64,000 nucleotides of DNA from Anaerolineales bacterium (GCA_003105035.1 PQAL01000036.1:1-64000), one strand, 5' to 3'. Counted from the first letter of the stretch, positions 1-9,568 are shown. Numbers and translations: made by a program. Notes: a model not told the origin generated them from the sequence alone.

Positions 1-614
1 GCAATGATTGTGATGCCTAATTGGGAACAAAGCTCAACCAGGCCACTTTGAATTGGCCTTTGATCCAGCAGATTGAATTTCACTTGATTAGAAGCTAGCG
101 GGATATTATATTTTGCTAGTGTATCGAAAGCCAGCTGTGTTTGAGTCACGGAGTAATTGGAAACTCCGACGCTCCTTACGAGTCCCTCTTTGACCACTGA
201 TGCCATCGCTTCCATCCAGGTTGGAATAGATATCGGAGGAAACGGCCAGTGCATTTGATATAAATCGATATGATCTAATCCAAGCCTAGACAGGCTCCTG
301 ATTAAGGCGGATCGTAATTCTCGCTTATTCAATCGCCACGGGTAGGGCATGAATTTCGTCGCAACGATGATTTTTTGCGGGTCACGCCTCAGGCAGTCAC
401 CCAATAGCAGCTCAGATCTCCCATTTCCGTAAGCTTCTGCAGTATCAAATAAATTAATCCCAGCCTGCAAAGCGATATGATACATTTGTGAGACAACATC
501 GTTTCCGTTGCTAGACTCGTTGTAATTTGTTTTATAATCTGCCCATTGCATTAATCCGAAACCGATTGGTGATATCCAGATATCGGTTTTTCCAAGTGTG
601 AGTTCTTCTCTCAT
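1..614 (-). CDS. Aldo/keto reductase, 3' part cut by window edge
   Basis: The reading frame starts at an ATG at 614 and runs off the left edge, so about 204 N-terminal residues are visible. The catalytic tetrad of the aldo/keto reductase family can be placed: Asp57 and Tyr62 in NLFDTAEAYG, Lys87 in VATKF and His122 in DLYQMHWP. These proteins are TIM-barrel, NAD(P)H-dependent oxidoreductases acting on carbonyl compounds; the substrate cannot be told. A GGAG lies about 9 nt upstream of the ATG. The gene is divergent from the gene at 762, with a 147-bp AT-rich spacer. Confidence 0.9.
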   Translation of the reverse strand, partial: MREELTLGKTDIWISPIGFGLMQWADYKTNYNESSNGNDVVSQMYHIALQAGINLFDTAEAYGNGRSELLLGDCLRRDPQKIIVATKFMPYPWRLNKRELRSALIRSLSRLGLDHIDLYQMHWPFPPISIPTWMEAMASVVKEGLVRSVGVSNYSVTQTQLAFDTLAKYNIPLASNQVKFNLLDQRPIQSGLVELCSQLGITII

Positions 615-761
615 ATTTTCAACTCCGGCTAATTTTCATCACACATATTACACCATAAGCTAATATTTTGCCTATAGATCTTCGATAACAAGCTACTTAT
701 CTAAATTATTTCCAATGATTTGGTATACTAACGGCATTCCATCTCAAATCAGGATAATCTT

Positions 762-1391
762 ATGGCAGAAAATGCAGAATTCCTACCCTTCCACGCAATA
801 AACGAGTACATGCGTCCAGATTTCAGGTTGAAAGTCGTGCGGGAAACGCTCAATAATCAAACCAACCTGGATGAGTCATTGTCATCTGATCTGAATCACA
901 TGATCAAGAAATTCGTAAATGTGCCAGGCTTTCGGAGCAGTGACAAGGCACCCGCTTTGGTTAAAGTTGTTCCGACCTCCAAGGCATTCGAGAAAAATCC
1001 AGAGCTTGTTGCGGTGCTTTTAGCTGGCTGGGCCGAAACCCATTCAGATTTACGAGAAAAGGTTTATTCCCTGCTGCAGGCCCGGCATTGGAAAACGCTA
1101 TCTGAGAGTGAAGAGTCTCTTGCTTTATCGGCGCTCACTGAAGCTGTGAAGGAATGGCCTGTTTTTCCGATAAAGATGAACAGGGCGAAATTGCCGGGTT
1201 TCTATACACATTGGCCGAAGGATGAAGACTTTGAGGTTTTATACAAGAATTTTTCTGATTTATACCCTGATATTGAAGTCAGTATTGATAAAGTTAGCTT
1301 GATGGTTGTCTGGCTCAGCATGCGCCTACCATTACAGGTTGATGAAATTATTACGAAGCCTGGTGATGCCCCAATTTCCGAAAATCCGTAA
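762..1391 (+). CDS. Conserved-looking protein of unknown function, 209 aa
   Basis: I do not recognise this family. The protein has no signal peptide or membrane segment and is mostly predicted helical, with Trp- and Leu-rich stretches (AGWAETHSDLREKVY, LSALTEAVKEWPVFP). An AGGA at 751-754 sits 7 nt before the ATG, and a TATACT -10-like box lies at 724-729. It ends 36 bp before the YIP1-like gene and may be the first gene of that run. No catalytic motif is evident. Confidence 0.7.
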   Translation: MAENAEFLPFHAINEYMRPDFRLKVVRETLNNQTNLDESLSSDLNHMIKKFVNVPGFRSSDKAPALVKVVPTSKAFEKNPELVAVLLAGWAETHSDLREKVYSLLQARHWKTLSESEESLALSALTEAVKEWPVFPIKMNRAKLPGFYTHWPKDEDFEVLYKNFSDLYPDIEVSIDKVSLMVVWLSMRLPLQVDEIITKPGDAPISENP

Positions 1392-1427
1392 TAATTTTTC
1401 TCCATTTTCTTTCAAGGTTAATATGAT

Positions 1428-2204
1428 ATGACAGACGTAGCAGTCGCAAGCAGAAATAAGCGCTTTTATTGGAATTGGATTCCAGACGTACTACTCCGAC
1501 CACGTCGGGCATTTGAGCGAATTGCATCGGTTAATCTTTCTGTATGGATCACTCCATTACTTCTTCTATCCATTATGATATTGATTAACGTGCTCGTCGC
1601 TGGCCGAATCAAGAGTCAAGTTGCAATGACGGGAGAAATCACTTACCCGCCAGACTTCCAGTACTACTCGGCAGATCAGCAAGCTCAATACATGCAAGCC
1701 ATCCAATCCACCCAAGGCCCTGTATTTGTGTATGTGTTGCCGGCGATCACAGCGTTAGTCGGGATCTGGATCGGCTGGCTAATCCTTGGAGGTGCATTGC
1801 ATCTGGCAACAACGCTCTTCGGTGGCCGAGGCAGTACGCTGATGTCGATGAACATCGTTGCTTGGGCAAGCATGCCGCTGGCAATCCGTTCTCTTATCCA
1901 GATTGCTTACATGCTTATCACCCATAAATTGATTGTCTCCCCGGGTTTATCTGGCTTCAGTCCAGTCGGCGACTCGGCCGCAATTCAATTCCTCGGTCAA
2001 CTCTTGAAGGTAATCGATATCTATGTCGTTTGGCAGATCATCCTGCTCATCATGGGTACACGTAAGTCGACCGCACTGAGTCTGGTAAAGTCAGCCATCG
2101 CAGTTGTCTTAGTAGTGTTAATTTTCCTTGCCTTGCAAGCTGGTATTGCTTACCTGATGAGCTTGCTCGGTAACTTATCCATCACCCGCCCATTCTTTTT
2201 CTAA
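1428..2204 (+). CDS. YIP1-family integral membrane protein
   Basis: This 258-aa protein has a short basic cytoplasmic N-terminus (WIPDVLLRPRRAFERIA) followed by about five hydrophobic segments: near residues 38-58, 100-125, 140-165, 195-212 and 220-245. The leading xxxLxRPxxxFexI motif and the layout are typical of bacterial YIP1/DUF1282-like membrane proteins, whose role is not well defined. It lies 29 bp upstream of an ABC ATPase gene and in the same run as a secreted CARDB-like protein and a MacB-like permease. A link to that transporter is inference. Confidence 0.7.
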   Translation: MTDVAVASRNKRFYWNWIPDVLLRPRRAFERIASVNLSVWITPLLLLSIMILINVLVAGRIKSQVAMTGEITYPPDFQYYSADQQAQYMQAIQSTQGPVFVYVLPAITALVGIWIGWLILGGALHLATTLFGGRGSTLMSMNIVAWASMPLAIRSLIQIAYMLITHKLIVSPGLSGFSPVGDSAAIQFLGQLLKVIDIYVVWQIILLIMGTRKSTALSLVKSAIAVVLVVLIFLALQAGIAYLMSLLGNLSITRPFFF

Positions 2205-2233
2205 TAGTTGTTTACAAGCATCCCTATTAACTT

Positions 2234-2950
2234 ATGCCAGACCCGTTTGTCAAGATCTCTGAGGTATCTAAAGAATTTCCGATGGGTGGGACCATTGTCC
2301 GCGCACTGGATGGAGTTGATCTGGAGCTTGAGCATAACTCTTTCACCGTCTTGATGGGCCCCTCCGGCTCTGGGAAGAGCACGCTTTTATACCTATTAGG
2401 GGGGTTAGATCGTGTCACGCGCGGCCATATCGATGTGAATGGGCAGATATTGGACGAGTTAGATGAGAATACGCTGGCAGTCTATCGACGCCAAACTGTC
2501 GGGTTTATTTTCCAATCGTTCAATCTGATATCCAGTATGACTGCTCAGCAGAATGTTGCCTTTCCTATGCGGTTTAACTTCACGTCAAAGCGCCATCGCC
2601 TGGAAAAATCCATGCACGTCCTCAAGCAGGTAGGCCTGGGGGATCGTGCAGCACATAAACCGACCGAGCTCTCCGGTGGGCAGCAGCAAAGGGTCGCCAT
2701 CGCCCGGGCATTGATCAATGACCCAATGCTAATCCTGGCTGATGAACCAACAGGCAATCTGGATACGGCCAGCGGCGCAGGTATTATGCACCTGCTGTCA
2801 GAATTACATCTTCAGGGTCATTCCGTATTGGTTGTCACCCATGACGCACGCATGAAACAATTCGCCACGATGCACAAATATTTACTGGATGGGCGTATCG
2901 TCAGCGAAGATGAATATAATGCCGCATCAATCTTAACTACTTCCACATGA
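2234..2950 (+). CDS. ABC transporter ATPase, MacB/LolD type
   Basis: This is a 238-aa nucleotide-binding subunit. Walker A is GPSGSGKST at residues 42-50, the signature is LSGGQQQR near 146-153 and Walker B is [12 protein letters not shown] near 166-177, followed by a switch His in VVTHD. The NxDxAS region after Walker B is the pattern of the MacB/LolD/FtsE-like group that powers mechanotransmission or lipoprotein and peptide export rather than solute import. The matching permease is encoded two genes downstream at 4620. No clear Shine-Dalgarno precedes the ATG. Confidence 0.92.
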   Translation: MPDPFVKISEVSKEFPMGGTIVRALDGVDLELEHNSFTVLMGPSGSGKSTLLYLLGGLDRVTRGHIDVNGQILDELDENTLAVYRRQTVGFIFQSFNLISSMTAQQNVAFPMRFNFTSKRHRLEKSMHVLKQVGLGDRAAHKPTELSGGQQQRVAIARALINDPMLILADEPTGNLDTASGAGIMHLLSELHLQGHSVLVVTHDARMKQFATMHKYLLDGRIVSEDEYNAASILTTST

Positions 2951-2990
2951 TTTATTTATCTATTGTAAGGGTATCTGAAGGGTAAATGAT

Positions 2991-4592
2991 ATGAAAAGAA
3001 ACCAGATCCATATTCTTTGTTTTTTTCTGCTTCTCACGCTGTTGGCAGGGATGTTTCTCCAGCCGAAGATGGTTAACGCCTTTAGTCCAGATAGCGTAAA
3101 TAGCAACGATACAAACAAGCTATTCACACAGCCGGTTACCCTCGGAGATGCAAGCGAGATATCTATTGACACACAGGCAACCATTTTAACCACAACGGTC
3201 ACGGTAGAACCACCTGGCTCATACGAACGGCCAGTCATCGTGGTTCAGACGTATAGCCTTGACCAGGACACAATATCTCCTGGGTCTGCATTTACTCTGT
3301 TTGTCACGTTATATAACGCTGGGCAGCAATATGCGACGAATATCGTGGCTACCTTTGCTTCAGCCTCCGGTGATCTTGTTCCCCGCCAGACTGGAGGTGT
3401 AGTTGCGGTTGGTGAAATTGCCCCTGGGAATCATGCAGAATTCGGCCAGCCCTTATACCTCAATACCGACATCTGGACATCAGTTGTATCCATACACATG
3501 TCGCTTAGCTATACGAATGAAGCTGGTATCACTTACAGTGAATCGTTTACGATTACTTTACCCGTACATTATATATACTCATCTAAGGCGACTGCTACTC
3601 CAACCCCCACGGTCACCCCGACCCCCTCATTCAAACCACAGCTCGTCATCACCGGTTATTCGACCGATATCGATCCTCTCCAACCTGGGACCCAATTTAA
3701 TCTAACCATCAACATCGCCAATTCAGGCGCGGCGACTGCAAAAAACGTTACAATGGTTGTAGGTGGAGGTAGTAGCTCTTCTGGAGGGGATACTGGAACA
3801 CCACAGCCAGGCGGTGTTTCAGGTGGAAGCGGTGAATTCACCAACTTTGCCCCGATTAATTCGTCGAATGTTCAATCACTGGGTGATTTTTCACCCGGAA
3901 CAACAAAAACTGCATTTCAGCCACTCATTGTGAATGTCTCAACAGCTGCAGGAGCATACCCTCTCAAAATCTCTTTTATTTATATCAATGATCGGAATCA
4001 GACTTTTGTTGACGACCAGGTAATCACCTTGTTGGTCTATCGTATTCCTAATCTGGAAATCAGCTTTTACCAGGATGTGTCATCCATTTTCGCTGGACAG
4101 TCCAATACGTTGCCAGTCCAGGTGGTAAATATGGGACGTAGCAGTGTGGTGCTCGGAAATATGAGCGTATCAGGAACTAGCGGACAATTCAGCAATAATA
4201 CGATCTTCGTCGGAAACCTTGAGCCAGGAGGCTACTTCACATTGGATGCAACCTACATTCCGGATGGGTCAGGAGTAACGGATGTGATTGTCTCAGTTGG
4301 TTATACCGATGATTTTAACCAATCTCAAATAATTACGCAGACATTGCCTGTGGATGTATTGGAACAACCGATTATTGAGCCTCCGAGTGATGGTATGCCA
4401 GGCGACGGATCTGAGATTCCCCCACAAGCCCCAGAAACATTTGTGCACAAGGTTTTGCGTTTTATCTTAGGCCTGATTGGCCTTGATTCAGCTCTGAATA
4501 CAGCCCAATCCGCGGGCAATAATCTTCCCATGGAGACTATAGTGCCGGGAGAACCAATCATTGCCCCTGCTCAGCCACTCAAAGGACCATAA
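2991..4592 (+). CDS. Secreted CARDB-like repeat protein between ABC subunits
   Basis: The 533-aa protein begins with a clear signal peptide (hydrophobic core FFLLLTLLAGMFL, cleavage near VNA-FS). The rest is beta-rich, with three similar modules that each open with a pattern like YSxDxDxxxPGxxFxLxxxxxNxG, typical of CARDB/COG1361-type Ig-like domains. A TPTPTVTPTPS linker follows the first module near residue 202, and the second contains a Gly/Ser-rich loop. The C-terminus has a short hydrophobic stretch (VLRFILGLIGL). It lies between the ATPase and permease genes, where a MacA-type adaptor would normally be encoded, so it may be an extracellular partner of that ABC system. Confidence 0.75.
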   Translation: MKRNQIHILCFFLLLTLLAGMFLQPKMVNAFSPDSVNSNDTNKLFTQPVTLGDASEISIDTQATILTTTVTVEPPGSYERPVIVVQTYSLDQDTISPGSAFTLFVTLYNAGQQYATNIVATFASASGDLVPRQTGGVVAVGEIAPGNHAEFGQPLYLNTDIWTSVVSIHMSLSYTNEAGITYSESFTITLPVHYIYSSKATATPTPTVTPTPSFKPQLVITGYSTDIDPLQPGTQFNLTINIANSGAATAKNVTMVVGGGSSSSGGDTGTPQPGGVSGGSGEFTNFAPINSSNVQSLGDFSPGTTKTAFQPLIVNVSTAAGAYPLKISFIYINDRNQTFVDDQVITLLVYRIPNLEISFYQDVSSIFAGQSNTLPVQVVNMGRSSVVLGNMSVSGTSGQFSNNTIFVGNLEPGGYFTLDATYIPDGSGVTDVIVSVGYTDDFNQSQIITQTLPVDVLEQPIIEPPSDGMPGDGSEIPPQAPETFVHKVLRFILGLIGLDSALNTAQSAGNNLPMETIVPGEPIIAPAQPLKGP

Positions 4593-4619
4593 CCTCTGAT
4601 AATGCCTTGTATGGTTTGA

Positions 4620-5942
4620 ATGAGATTTTTCGATTTACTTGCATTGATTATTGACAACCTTGGCAGACGAAAAGGCCGGGTTGCCTTAACCGCCATCGGG
4701 GTGATCATTGGCACATCAGCGGTGGTCGTGCTCGTCTCCTTAGCCATCGGTTTACAAAAAAATGCCACCCAGCAGTTATATCAGATTGGAGATCTAACAC
4801 AAATCCAGGTTTTTCCCAATTATCAGGAGATGGGACCTGTACCCAGCGGAGGGAAGGGTATTGGGAATTCCTCCACCCCGGTCCAGACAATAATCACGGA
4901 CGATACGATCGAGCAATTATCTGCCATCCCAGGGGTAAAGTCAGTCATCCCACGTGATTACATTCAGGGTGCATCGGTCTTAAAATACAATCGTATGGAG
5001 ACCTATATGGGGATTATAGGGGTTGGTGCGCCCGATCTTAGCTATCTGGGTGTTGATCTGCAGGGAGGTGATGATACCCTCAACCCCGGTACAGCAATCG
5101 TCGGATACCAGGTGCCTAACACATTTTATAATCCTCAATGGCGGCCAGGTCAGGCTCCACCCACCCCACCCGATCTGCTTGGACAAACCATAAAACTGGA
5201 AATCTTAAAATACGATCAGGAAGGAACTGAGACCCGAAAAACTGTTCCGCTCAAGATTGTTGGTTTTTTGAATGAGTCAAAAGGTGAGTCTGACTATTCA
5301 GTATATATGTCCCTGAGTGACGTGACTGCTTACAATCAATGGATCTTAGGCAGGCGGATCAACCGCGACCGGGATGGGTATAACCAGTTGGTTGTTAGTG
5401 TGGATAATGTCGATCAGGTGCTTGATATCAGCGAGCAAATCACCCAGCTGGGCTACCAGGCGTATACTCCCCAGTCCTATGTCCAGGGGATCAACAGTTT
5501 CTTCGTGATCATGCAGGTCATCTTCGGTGGCGTTGGCGCAATTTCGTTACTTGTGGCTGCTATCGGGATTGCAAACACCATGGCAATGGCTATCCTGGAG
5601 CGGACTAAGGAAATCGGCTTGATGAAAGCCATTGGTGCGACCAATCGCGATGTTCTAGCGATATTTTTAGGTGAAGCAGCAGGGATTGGCCTGTTGGGTG
5701 GTATAGGCGGCGTATTGGTCGGTTGGAGTGCCGGTCAGGTGATCAATGTACTGGCGCTTTCGTACCTCGCCGGGCAATCTGCTCAACAGGGTGGACCACC
5801 TCCAACCACAGCTGTATATACACCCCTTTGGTTGCCTATTTTCGCATTGATTTTTGCCACATTAATAGGTCTGATATCTGGTCTCTACCCGGCGCTGCGG
5901 GCAGCCACAATGGTCCCGGTCACTGCACTAAAATACGAGTAA
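4620..5942 (+). CDS. ABC transporter permease, MacB/FtsX type
   Basis: This 440-aa permease has the standard MacB layout. An N-terminal transmembrane helix with the RKGRVALTAIGVIIGTSAVV motif is followed by an extracytoplasmic MacB_PCD domain (about residues 45-290). Three helices of the FtsX domain follow (near 300-325, 350-375 and 400-425), with the conserved ERTKEIGLMKAIGATNRDV coupling loop and PALRAATMVPVTALKYE tail. It pairs with the ATPase at 2234. Its stop codon overlaps the start of dinB (TAATG), implying translational coupling. Confidence 0.9.
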   Translation: MRFFDLLALIIDNLGRRKGRVALTAIGVIIGTSAVVVLVSLAIGLQKNATQQLYQIGDLTQIQVFPNYQEMGPVPSGGKGIGNSSTPVQTIITDDTIEQLSAIPGVKSVIPRDYIQGASVLKYNRMETYMGIIGVGAPDLSYLGVDLQGGDDTLNPGTAIVGYQVPNTFYNPQWRPGQAPPTPPDLLGQTIKLEILKYDQEGTETRKTVPLKIVGFLNESKGESDYSVYMSLSDVTAYNQWILGRRINRDRDGYNQLVVSVDNVDQVLDISEQITQLGYQAYTPQSYVQGINSFFVIMQVIFGGVGAISLLVAAIGIANTMAMAILERTKEIGLMKAIGATNRDVLAIFLGEAAGIGLLGGIGGVLVGWSAGQVINVLALSYLAGQSAQQGGPPPTTAVYTPLWLPIFALIFATLIGLISGLYPALRAATMVPVTALKYE

Positions 5943-7156
5943 TGCAGAGAAAAATTCTTCATATCGATCTTGATGCTTTCTTCTGCTCCGTAGAGGAGAA
6001 TAACGATCCCGCGCTGCGTGGAAAAGCATTCGCCGTGGGCGGGCGTCCAGACCAGCGTGGAGTGGTAGCTTCATGTTCTTATGCGGCACGCCTTCGTGGA
6101 ATACATTCAGCCATGCCCATGGCGCAGGCCTTAAAATTACAACCCGATCTGATCATCGTCTCCGGCAGGCATAGCGATTATGGGAAAATATCTCACCAAA
6201 TAATGGATTATCTGGATACGCTCACCCCGCTTATTGAACAAGTATCGATTGACGAAGCATTTCTTGATCTGAGTGATCTGCCCGATTCAGCAGAGAGCCT
6301 TGCATCTGCCATTCAAGAATATATCCGCCTCAACTTCCATCTGCCATGTTCAATCGGTGTAGCAACCAGCAAACTGGTAGCGAAAATTGCCACGGATGTG
6401 GGAAAAGCTTCAAAGCGCTCCAACATGCCACCTCAGGCGATCAAAGTAGTCAATCCAGGTGAAGAAGCCGCTTTCCTGGCCCCATTGCCGACAAAAGCAT
6501 TGTGGGGGATTGGCCCGAAGACAGCAGAACGTCTGGATGAGCTGGGAATTCGCACCATTGGAGACATTGCGCGCACCCCAAAAACAGAACTCATCAAGCA
6601 CCTCGGTAAATTTGGCGAAGATTTAGGCAGGCGCGCCATCGGGATAGATGACAGCCCGGTTCACACCAGCCACACAGTAAAATCGGTCAGCAACGAAACG
6701 ACCTTTGCTCGTGACGTCTCAGATATCCAAATCCTGTATGAAACGCTCCATTCGCTCTCAGAAAGCGTTGGTCGCCGGCTTAGAAAGAAAAACCTGAAAG
6801 GTACCACCGTCAAACTCAAATTACGCTGGTCTGATTTCATTACCCTCACCAGACAGGCAACCCTTGATTATCCAACAAATGATGATCGTGATATCTATTC
6901 TTCAGTCAAAGAAATATTTAATAAGACCTGGGTCAAAGGCAAACCTGTGCGCTTGCTTGGAGTGGGCCTCACCCAATTTGAGAATCCTGCCAAGCAGCTA
7001 GGTTTATGGGACGCTCCACAGAAGAGCAATAATAAACTCTTCACCGCGGTGGATGATGTACGGAATCGGTACGGAAAAGATTCGATCATGCGCTTGAGTG
7101 ACTTAAAGTATAAAAAACCTTCAGAAACAGAGATTGATGAAGCTGAAAATGAGTGA
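5942..7156 (+). CDS. dinB: DNA polymerase IV (Y family)
   Basis: Start chosen at the ATG at 5942, which overlaps the upstream stop codon by one base; the family N-terminus (MQRKILHIDLDAFFCSVE) begins exactly there, although the frame stays open further upstream. Catalytic acidic residues are Asp9 in HIDLDAFF and the Asp-Glu pair in VSIDEAFLD near residue 102. Helix-hairpin-helix (LWGIGPKTAERL) and little-finger domains follow, and QLGLW near residue 357 resembles a beta-clamp binding motif. At 404 aa it is slightly longer than E. coli Pol IV. The enzyme carries out error-prone translesion synthesis. Coupling to an ABC permease gene is probably just operon layout. Confidence 0.94.
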   Translation: MQRKILHIDLDAFFCSVEENNDPALRGKAFAVGGRPDQRGVVASCSYAARLRGIHSAMPMAQALKLQPDLIIVSGRHSDYGKISHQIMDYLDTLTPLIEQVSIDEAFLDLSDLPDSAESLASAIQEYIRLNFHLPCSIGVATSKLVAKIATDVGKASKRSNMPPQAIKVVNPGEEAAFLAPLPTKALWGIGPKTAERLDELGIRTIGDIARTPKTELIKHLGKFGEDLGRRAIGIDDSPVHTSHTVKSVSNETTFARDVSDIQILYETLHSLSESVGRRLRKKNLKGTTVKLKLRWSDFITLTRQATLDYPTNDDRDIYSSVKEIFNKTWVKGKPVRLLGVGLTQFENPAKQLGLWDAPQKSNNKLFTAVDDVRNRYGKDSIMRLSDLKYKKPSETEIDEAENE

Positions 7157-7246
7157 TCACTATGCAATTTTTGAACCCAGCACTATTTCTTTGAATCGGG
7201 GTTATACGGCGTCACATCCATCCTCGGAAATCATGATGTTTGTCAT

Positions 7247-7275
7247 TTGACGCATTCAGGTAGTTTTAGTAATCT
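7247..7275 (+). promoter_or_regulatory. Promoter of the ferredoxin gene
   Basis: TTGACG at 7247-7252 and TAATCT at 7270-7275 are separated by 17 bp. The expected transcript start, near 7282, leaves a leader of about 60 nt ending in an AAGGAG Shine-Dalgarno before the ATG at 7342. Confidence 0.5.
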
Positions 7276-7341
7276 ATACGGAGTAATTTACGGGATCCGT
7301 AACTATACTTACTTTTCAGCCCAAAGAAGGAGAAAAAGACC

Positions 7342-7530
7342 ATGGCGATGAAAATCACTGAAGAATGCATCTCGTGCGGTGCCTGCACCCCGGAATGCCC
7401 GACAGAATCGATCAGCGAAGGTGACACCATCTATTTGATCAATGCCGATACCTGTGTAGAATGTGTTGGCCACTATGATTCACCCCAATGCGTATCGGTC
7501 TGCCCGGTTGATTGCATTGTTAAAGCATAA
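7342..7530 (+). CDS. 2[4Fe-4S] ferredoxin, YfhL type
   Basis: This 62-aa protein carries two cluster motifs: CISCGACTPECP near residues 10-21 and CVECVGHYDSPQCVSVCP near 38-55. The second motif has the 8-residue insertion between its second and third Cys that marks the YfhL/Allochromatium-type low-potential ferredoxins. It acts as a soluble electron carrier; the partner is not evident from its neighbours. A strong AAGGAG precedes the ATG, and the gene is framed by its own promoter and terminator, so it is monocistronic. Confidence 0.92.
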   Translation: MAMKITEECISCGACTPECPTESISEGDTIYLINADTCVECVGHYDSPQCVSVCPVDCIVKA

Positions 7531-7556
7531 GATCTGAATAAACTCGATCATAAGGA

Positions 7557-7596
7557 ATGCCAGTGTTCGTAATACGGATACCGGCATTTTCTTTTT
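7557..7596 (+). terminator. Rho-independent terminator after ferredoxin gene
   Basis: A 14-bp imperfect stem (7557-7570 with 7574-7587, one mismatch and two G-T pairs) with a 3-nt loop is followed by a T-rich tract. It separates the ferredoxin gene from the next transcription unit. Confidence 0.85.
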
Positions 7597-7603
7597 AATA
7601 TGG

Positions 7604-7633
7604 TTGGCTATATTTCCTTCTATACTCTATAAT
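7604..7633 (+). promoter_or_regulatory. Promoter of the GlmS-like gene
   Basis: TTGGCT at 7604-7609 and TATAAT at 7628-7633 are separated by 18 bp. They lie right after the ferredoxin terminator and about 70 bp before the ATG at 7704, which has an AAGGA upstream. Confidence 0.55.
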
Positions 7634-7703
7634 ATAATTCTTCAAGTCATCACTGCAATTTACTCCATCAGCAGAATCACAATAAAAGGAACTATCGAAA
7701 TTT

Positions 7704-9494
7704 ATGTGCGGTATTTTTGGGATAATCAGTAAAGACGAACAGGTTTTAGGTCCAATATTGACCAATGCAGCACAGAGATTGTCTTATCGGGGCTACGATT
7801 CGGTTGGATGTGCCACAATCACCAAAGGCGGACTTATCGATTTGAGAAAGGACGTGGGGAAGGTTGATGAAGTAGCTCCTCGGCTAAATTTCGCCGAGAT
7901 GGTTGGCAGCCGCGGCATCACCCAATTACGCTGGGCAACTTTTGGTTCTCCTTCTCCGGAAAATTCACAGCCTCATATCGATTCAAAAGGCTTGATGGTC
8001 GGTGCACATAACGGAAATGTAGTCAATAACCTTGAGTTACGCCAACAATTTATTTCGGAAGGCATGCTGGTCCGGTCAGAGAATGATGGTGAAACCTGCG
8101 TGCATGCAGTGGAGCGCTATGTAAACCAGGGATACGATCTCATCGATGCCATCCGTAAGGCATACAATGATCTACTGGGAGATTACTCCTTCGTTATCGG
8201 AAAAATCGGTGAAGAAAAGTTATATGCATTCAAAAAAGGCTCAGGGTTGGTGGCAGGTATCACTGGGGGTGCCACCTGCGTATCGTCAGATTTGCCATCC
8301 ATCCTGCCAATCACGCGGCGGGTGTTATTTATCAATGATGGCGAGATTGTGATATTACAGCCTGATCAAATTGACATCCGCAGTGTGAAAGATGGGTCAG
8401 TAATCCGACGGGATTTCGAGCTGATCACTGAAAGTATGGAGTTGGCTCAAAAGGGTGGCTATGCGCACTTCATGCTTAAAGAAATCCATGAACAATCTCA
8501 AGTTGCCCGTGAGCTGCTCCACATGCTGGATAATTCAACCGCTGTCGAGCCAATGGCACAACGCTTATTGAACGCCCGACACCTGTATCTGATCGGATGC
8601 GGAACCAGCTTTCACGCCTGCAGCATTGGCGCATATTATATTGCAAACCTTGCCGCCAAACCTGCCATCCCCGTCCTTGCCACGCAATTTACTTCCCAGT
8701 ATGGACCGACCCTTGGCCCGCAGGATGTGGGTATTTTTGTCAGCCAGAGTGGCGAGACCAAAGACGTCTTGAATGCCTTGGCCGTCGCAAGAAATCGCGG
8801 GATGCAATGTTTCGGCCTGGTGAATGTGATCGGTTCCACATTGATGAAAACGACGGAACTGCACCTGCCGTTGACTTGTGGCTACGAGATCAGTGTCCCC
8901 GCCACAAAGACGTATACCAACCAGGTGATAACTTTCCTCTATCTTGCGCTCAAGATGGGTAACCTATCCACCGTGGTATTGAGCACGCTACCTGAAATGA
9001 TTGATCAAACCGTTGATGATACCAACGCCCAGATCAACCGCCTGGAAGATTTGCTTGACTCTTGGAACGACAGCTACTGCCTAGGCTACGGTTCTACCTA
9101 TCCGATCGCCCTGGAAGGTGCGTTGAAACTCAAGGAAGTGACTGATATTCATTGTGAAGGCCTGCTTTCAACAGAGTTCAAGCATGGACCCTTAGCGGTG
9201 GTTCGGAGCGGCTACCCGATCATCTTCCTTGCCGGTCCCGAAGACATCCCGCTTATTGTAAGTGGTATTAATGAAGTTGCGTGCCGTGGGGCAAGGACGA
9301 TTGTGATCGGCGAAGAGGATTCCCGCCTGAGAGCAAACGCACACGAGATGATCACCATTCCGTCGACCGGGCCACTCCTCACTCCGATCCTGGCTATCAT
9401 CCCGATGCAGCTGCTTGCCTATCATGTTAGTGTTGGGCGCGGTTTTGATCCTGATTATCCACGTAACCTTAGTAAGACACTGACCGTGGATTAA
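7704..9494 (+). CDS. glmS: Glucosamine-6-phosphate synthase-like amidotransferase
   Basis: The 596-aa protein has a class II glutaminase domain (Cys2 nucleophile in MCGIFGI, RGYDSVG, residues 1 to about 215). Two SIS sugar-isomerase domains follow (about 275-400 and 440-580). Isomerase hallmarks are present: SQSGET, EGALKLKE, FKHGPLA and the C-terminal DPDYPRNLSKTLTVD with the fructose-6-P Schiff-base Lys. The family reaction makes glucosamine-6-P from fructose-6-P and glutamine for cell-wall precursors. In the glutaminase domain the usual TRWATHG reads LRWATFG and NAHPH reads NSQPH, so glutamine binding may differ. It could be a divergent paralogue; name by family resemblance. Confidence 0.85.
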   Translation: MCGIFGIISKDEQVLGPILTNAAQRLSYRGYDSVGCATITKGGLIDLRKDVGKVDEVAPRLNFAEMVGSRGITQLRWATFGSPSPENSQPHIDSKGLMVGAHNGNVVNNLELRQQFISEGMLVRSENDGETCVHAVERYVNQGYDLIDAIRKAYNDLLGDYSFVIGKIGEEKLYAFKKGSGLVAGITGGATCVSSDLPSILPITRRVLFINDGEIVILQPDQIDIRSVKDGSVIRRDFELITESMELAQKGGYAHFMLKEIHEQSQVARELLHMLDNSTAVEPMAQRLLNARHLYLIGCGTSFHACSIGAYYIANLAAKPAIPVLATQFTSQYGPTLGPQDVGIFVSQSGETKDVLNALAVARNRGMQCFGLVNVIGSTLMKTTELHLPLTCGYEISVPATKTYTNQVITFLYLALKMGNLSTVVLSTLPEMIDQTVDDTNAQINRLEDLLDSWNDSYCLGYGSTYPIALEGALKLKEVTDIHCEGLLSTEFKHGPLAVVRSGYPIIFLAGPEDIPLIVSGINEVACRGARTIVIGEEDSRLRANAHEMITIPSTGPLLTPILAIIPMQLLAYHVSVGRGFDPDYPRNLSKTLTVD

Positions 9495-9568
9495 TATGAA
9501 ATTTGGACTGGCAATTTGATTGAAATATATTCATGGACAGAAAGTAATCAACCAGGAGAGGCTTAAAA

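Noticed and set aside
5723-5941. Upstream start for DNA polymerase IV
   Set aside because: This part of the frame overlaps the MacB-like permease gene and does not resemble Pol IV; the family N-terminus begins at 5942.
7277-7301. TACGGA/TCCGTA hairpin upstream of the ferredoxin gene as a riboregulator
   Set aside because: Its 5' arm overlaps the predicted transcript start, so the full hairpin is probably not transcribed.
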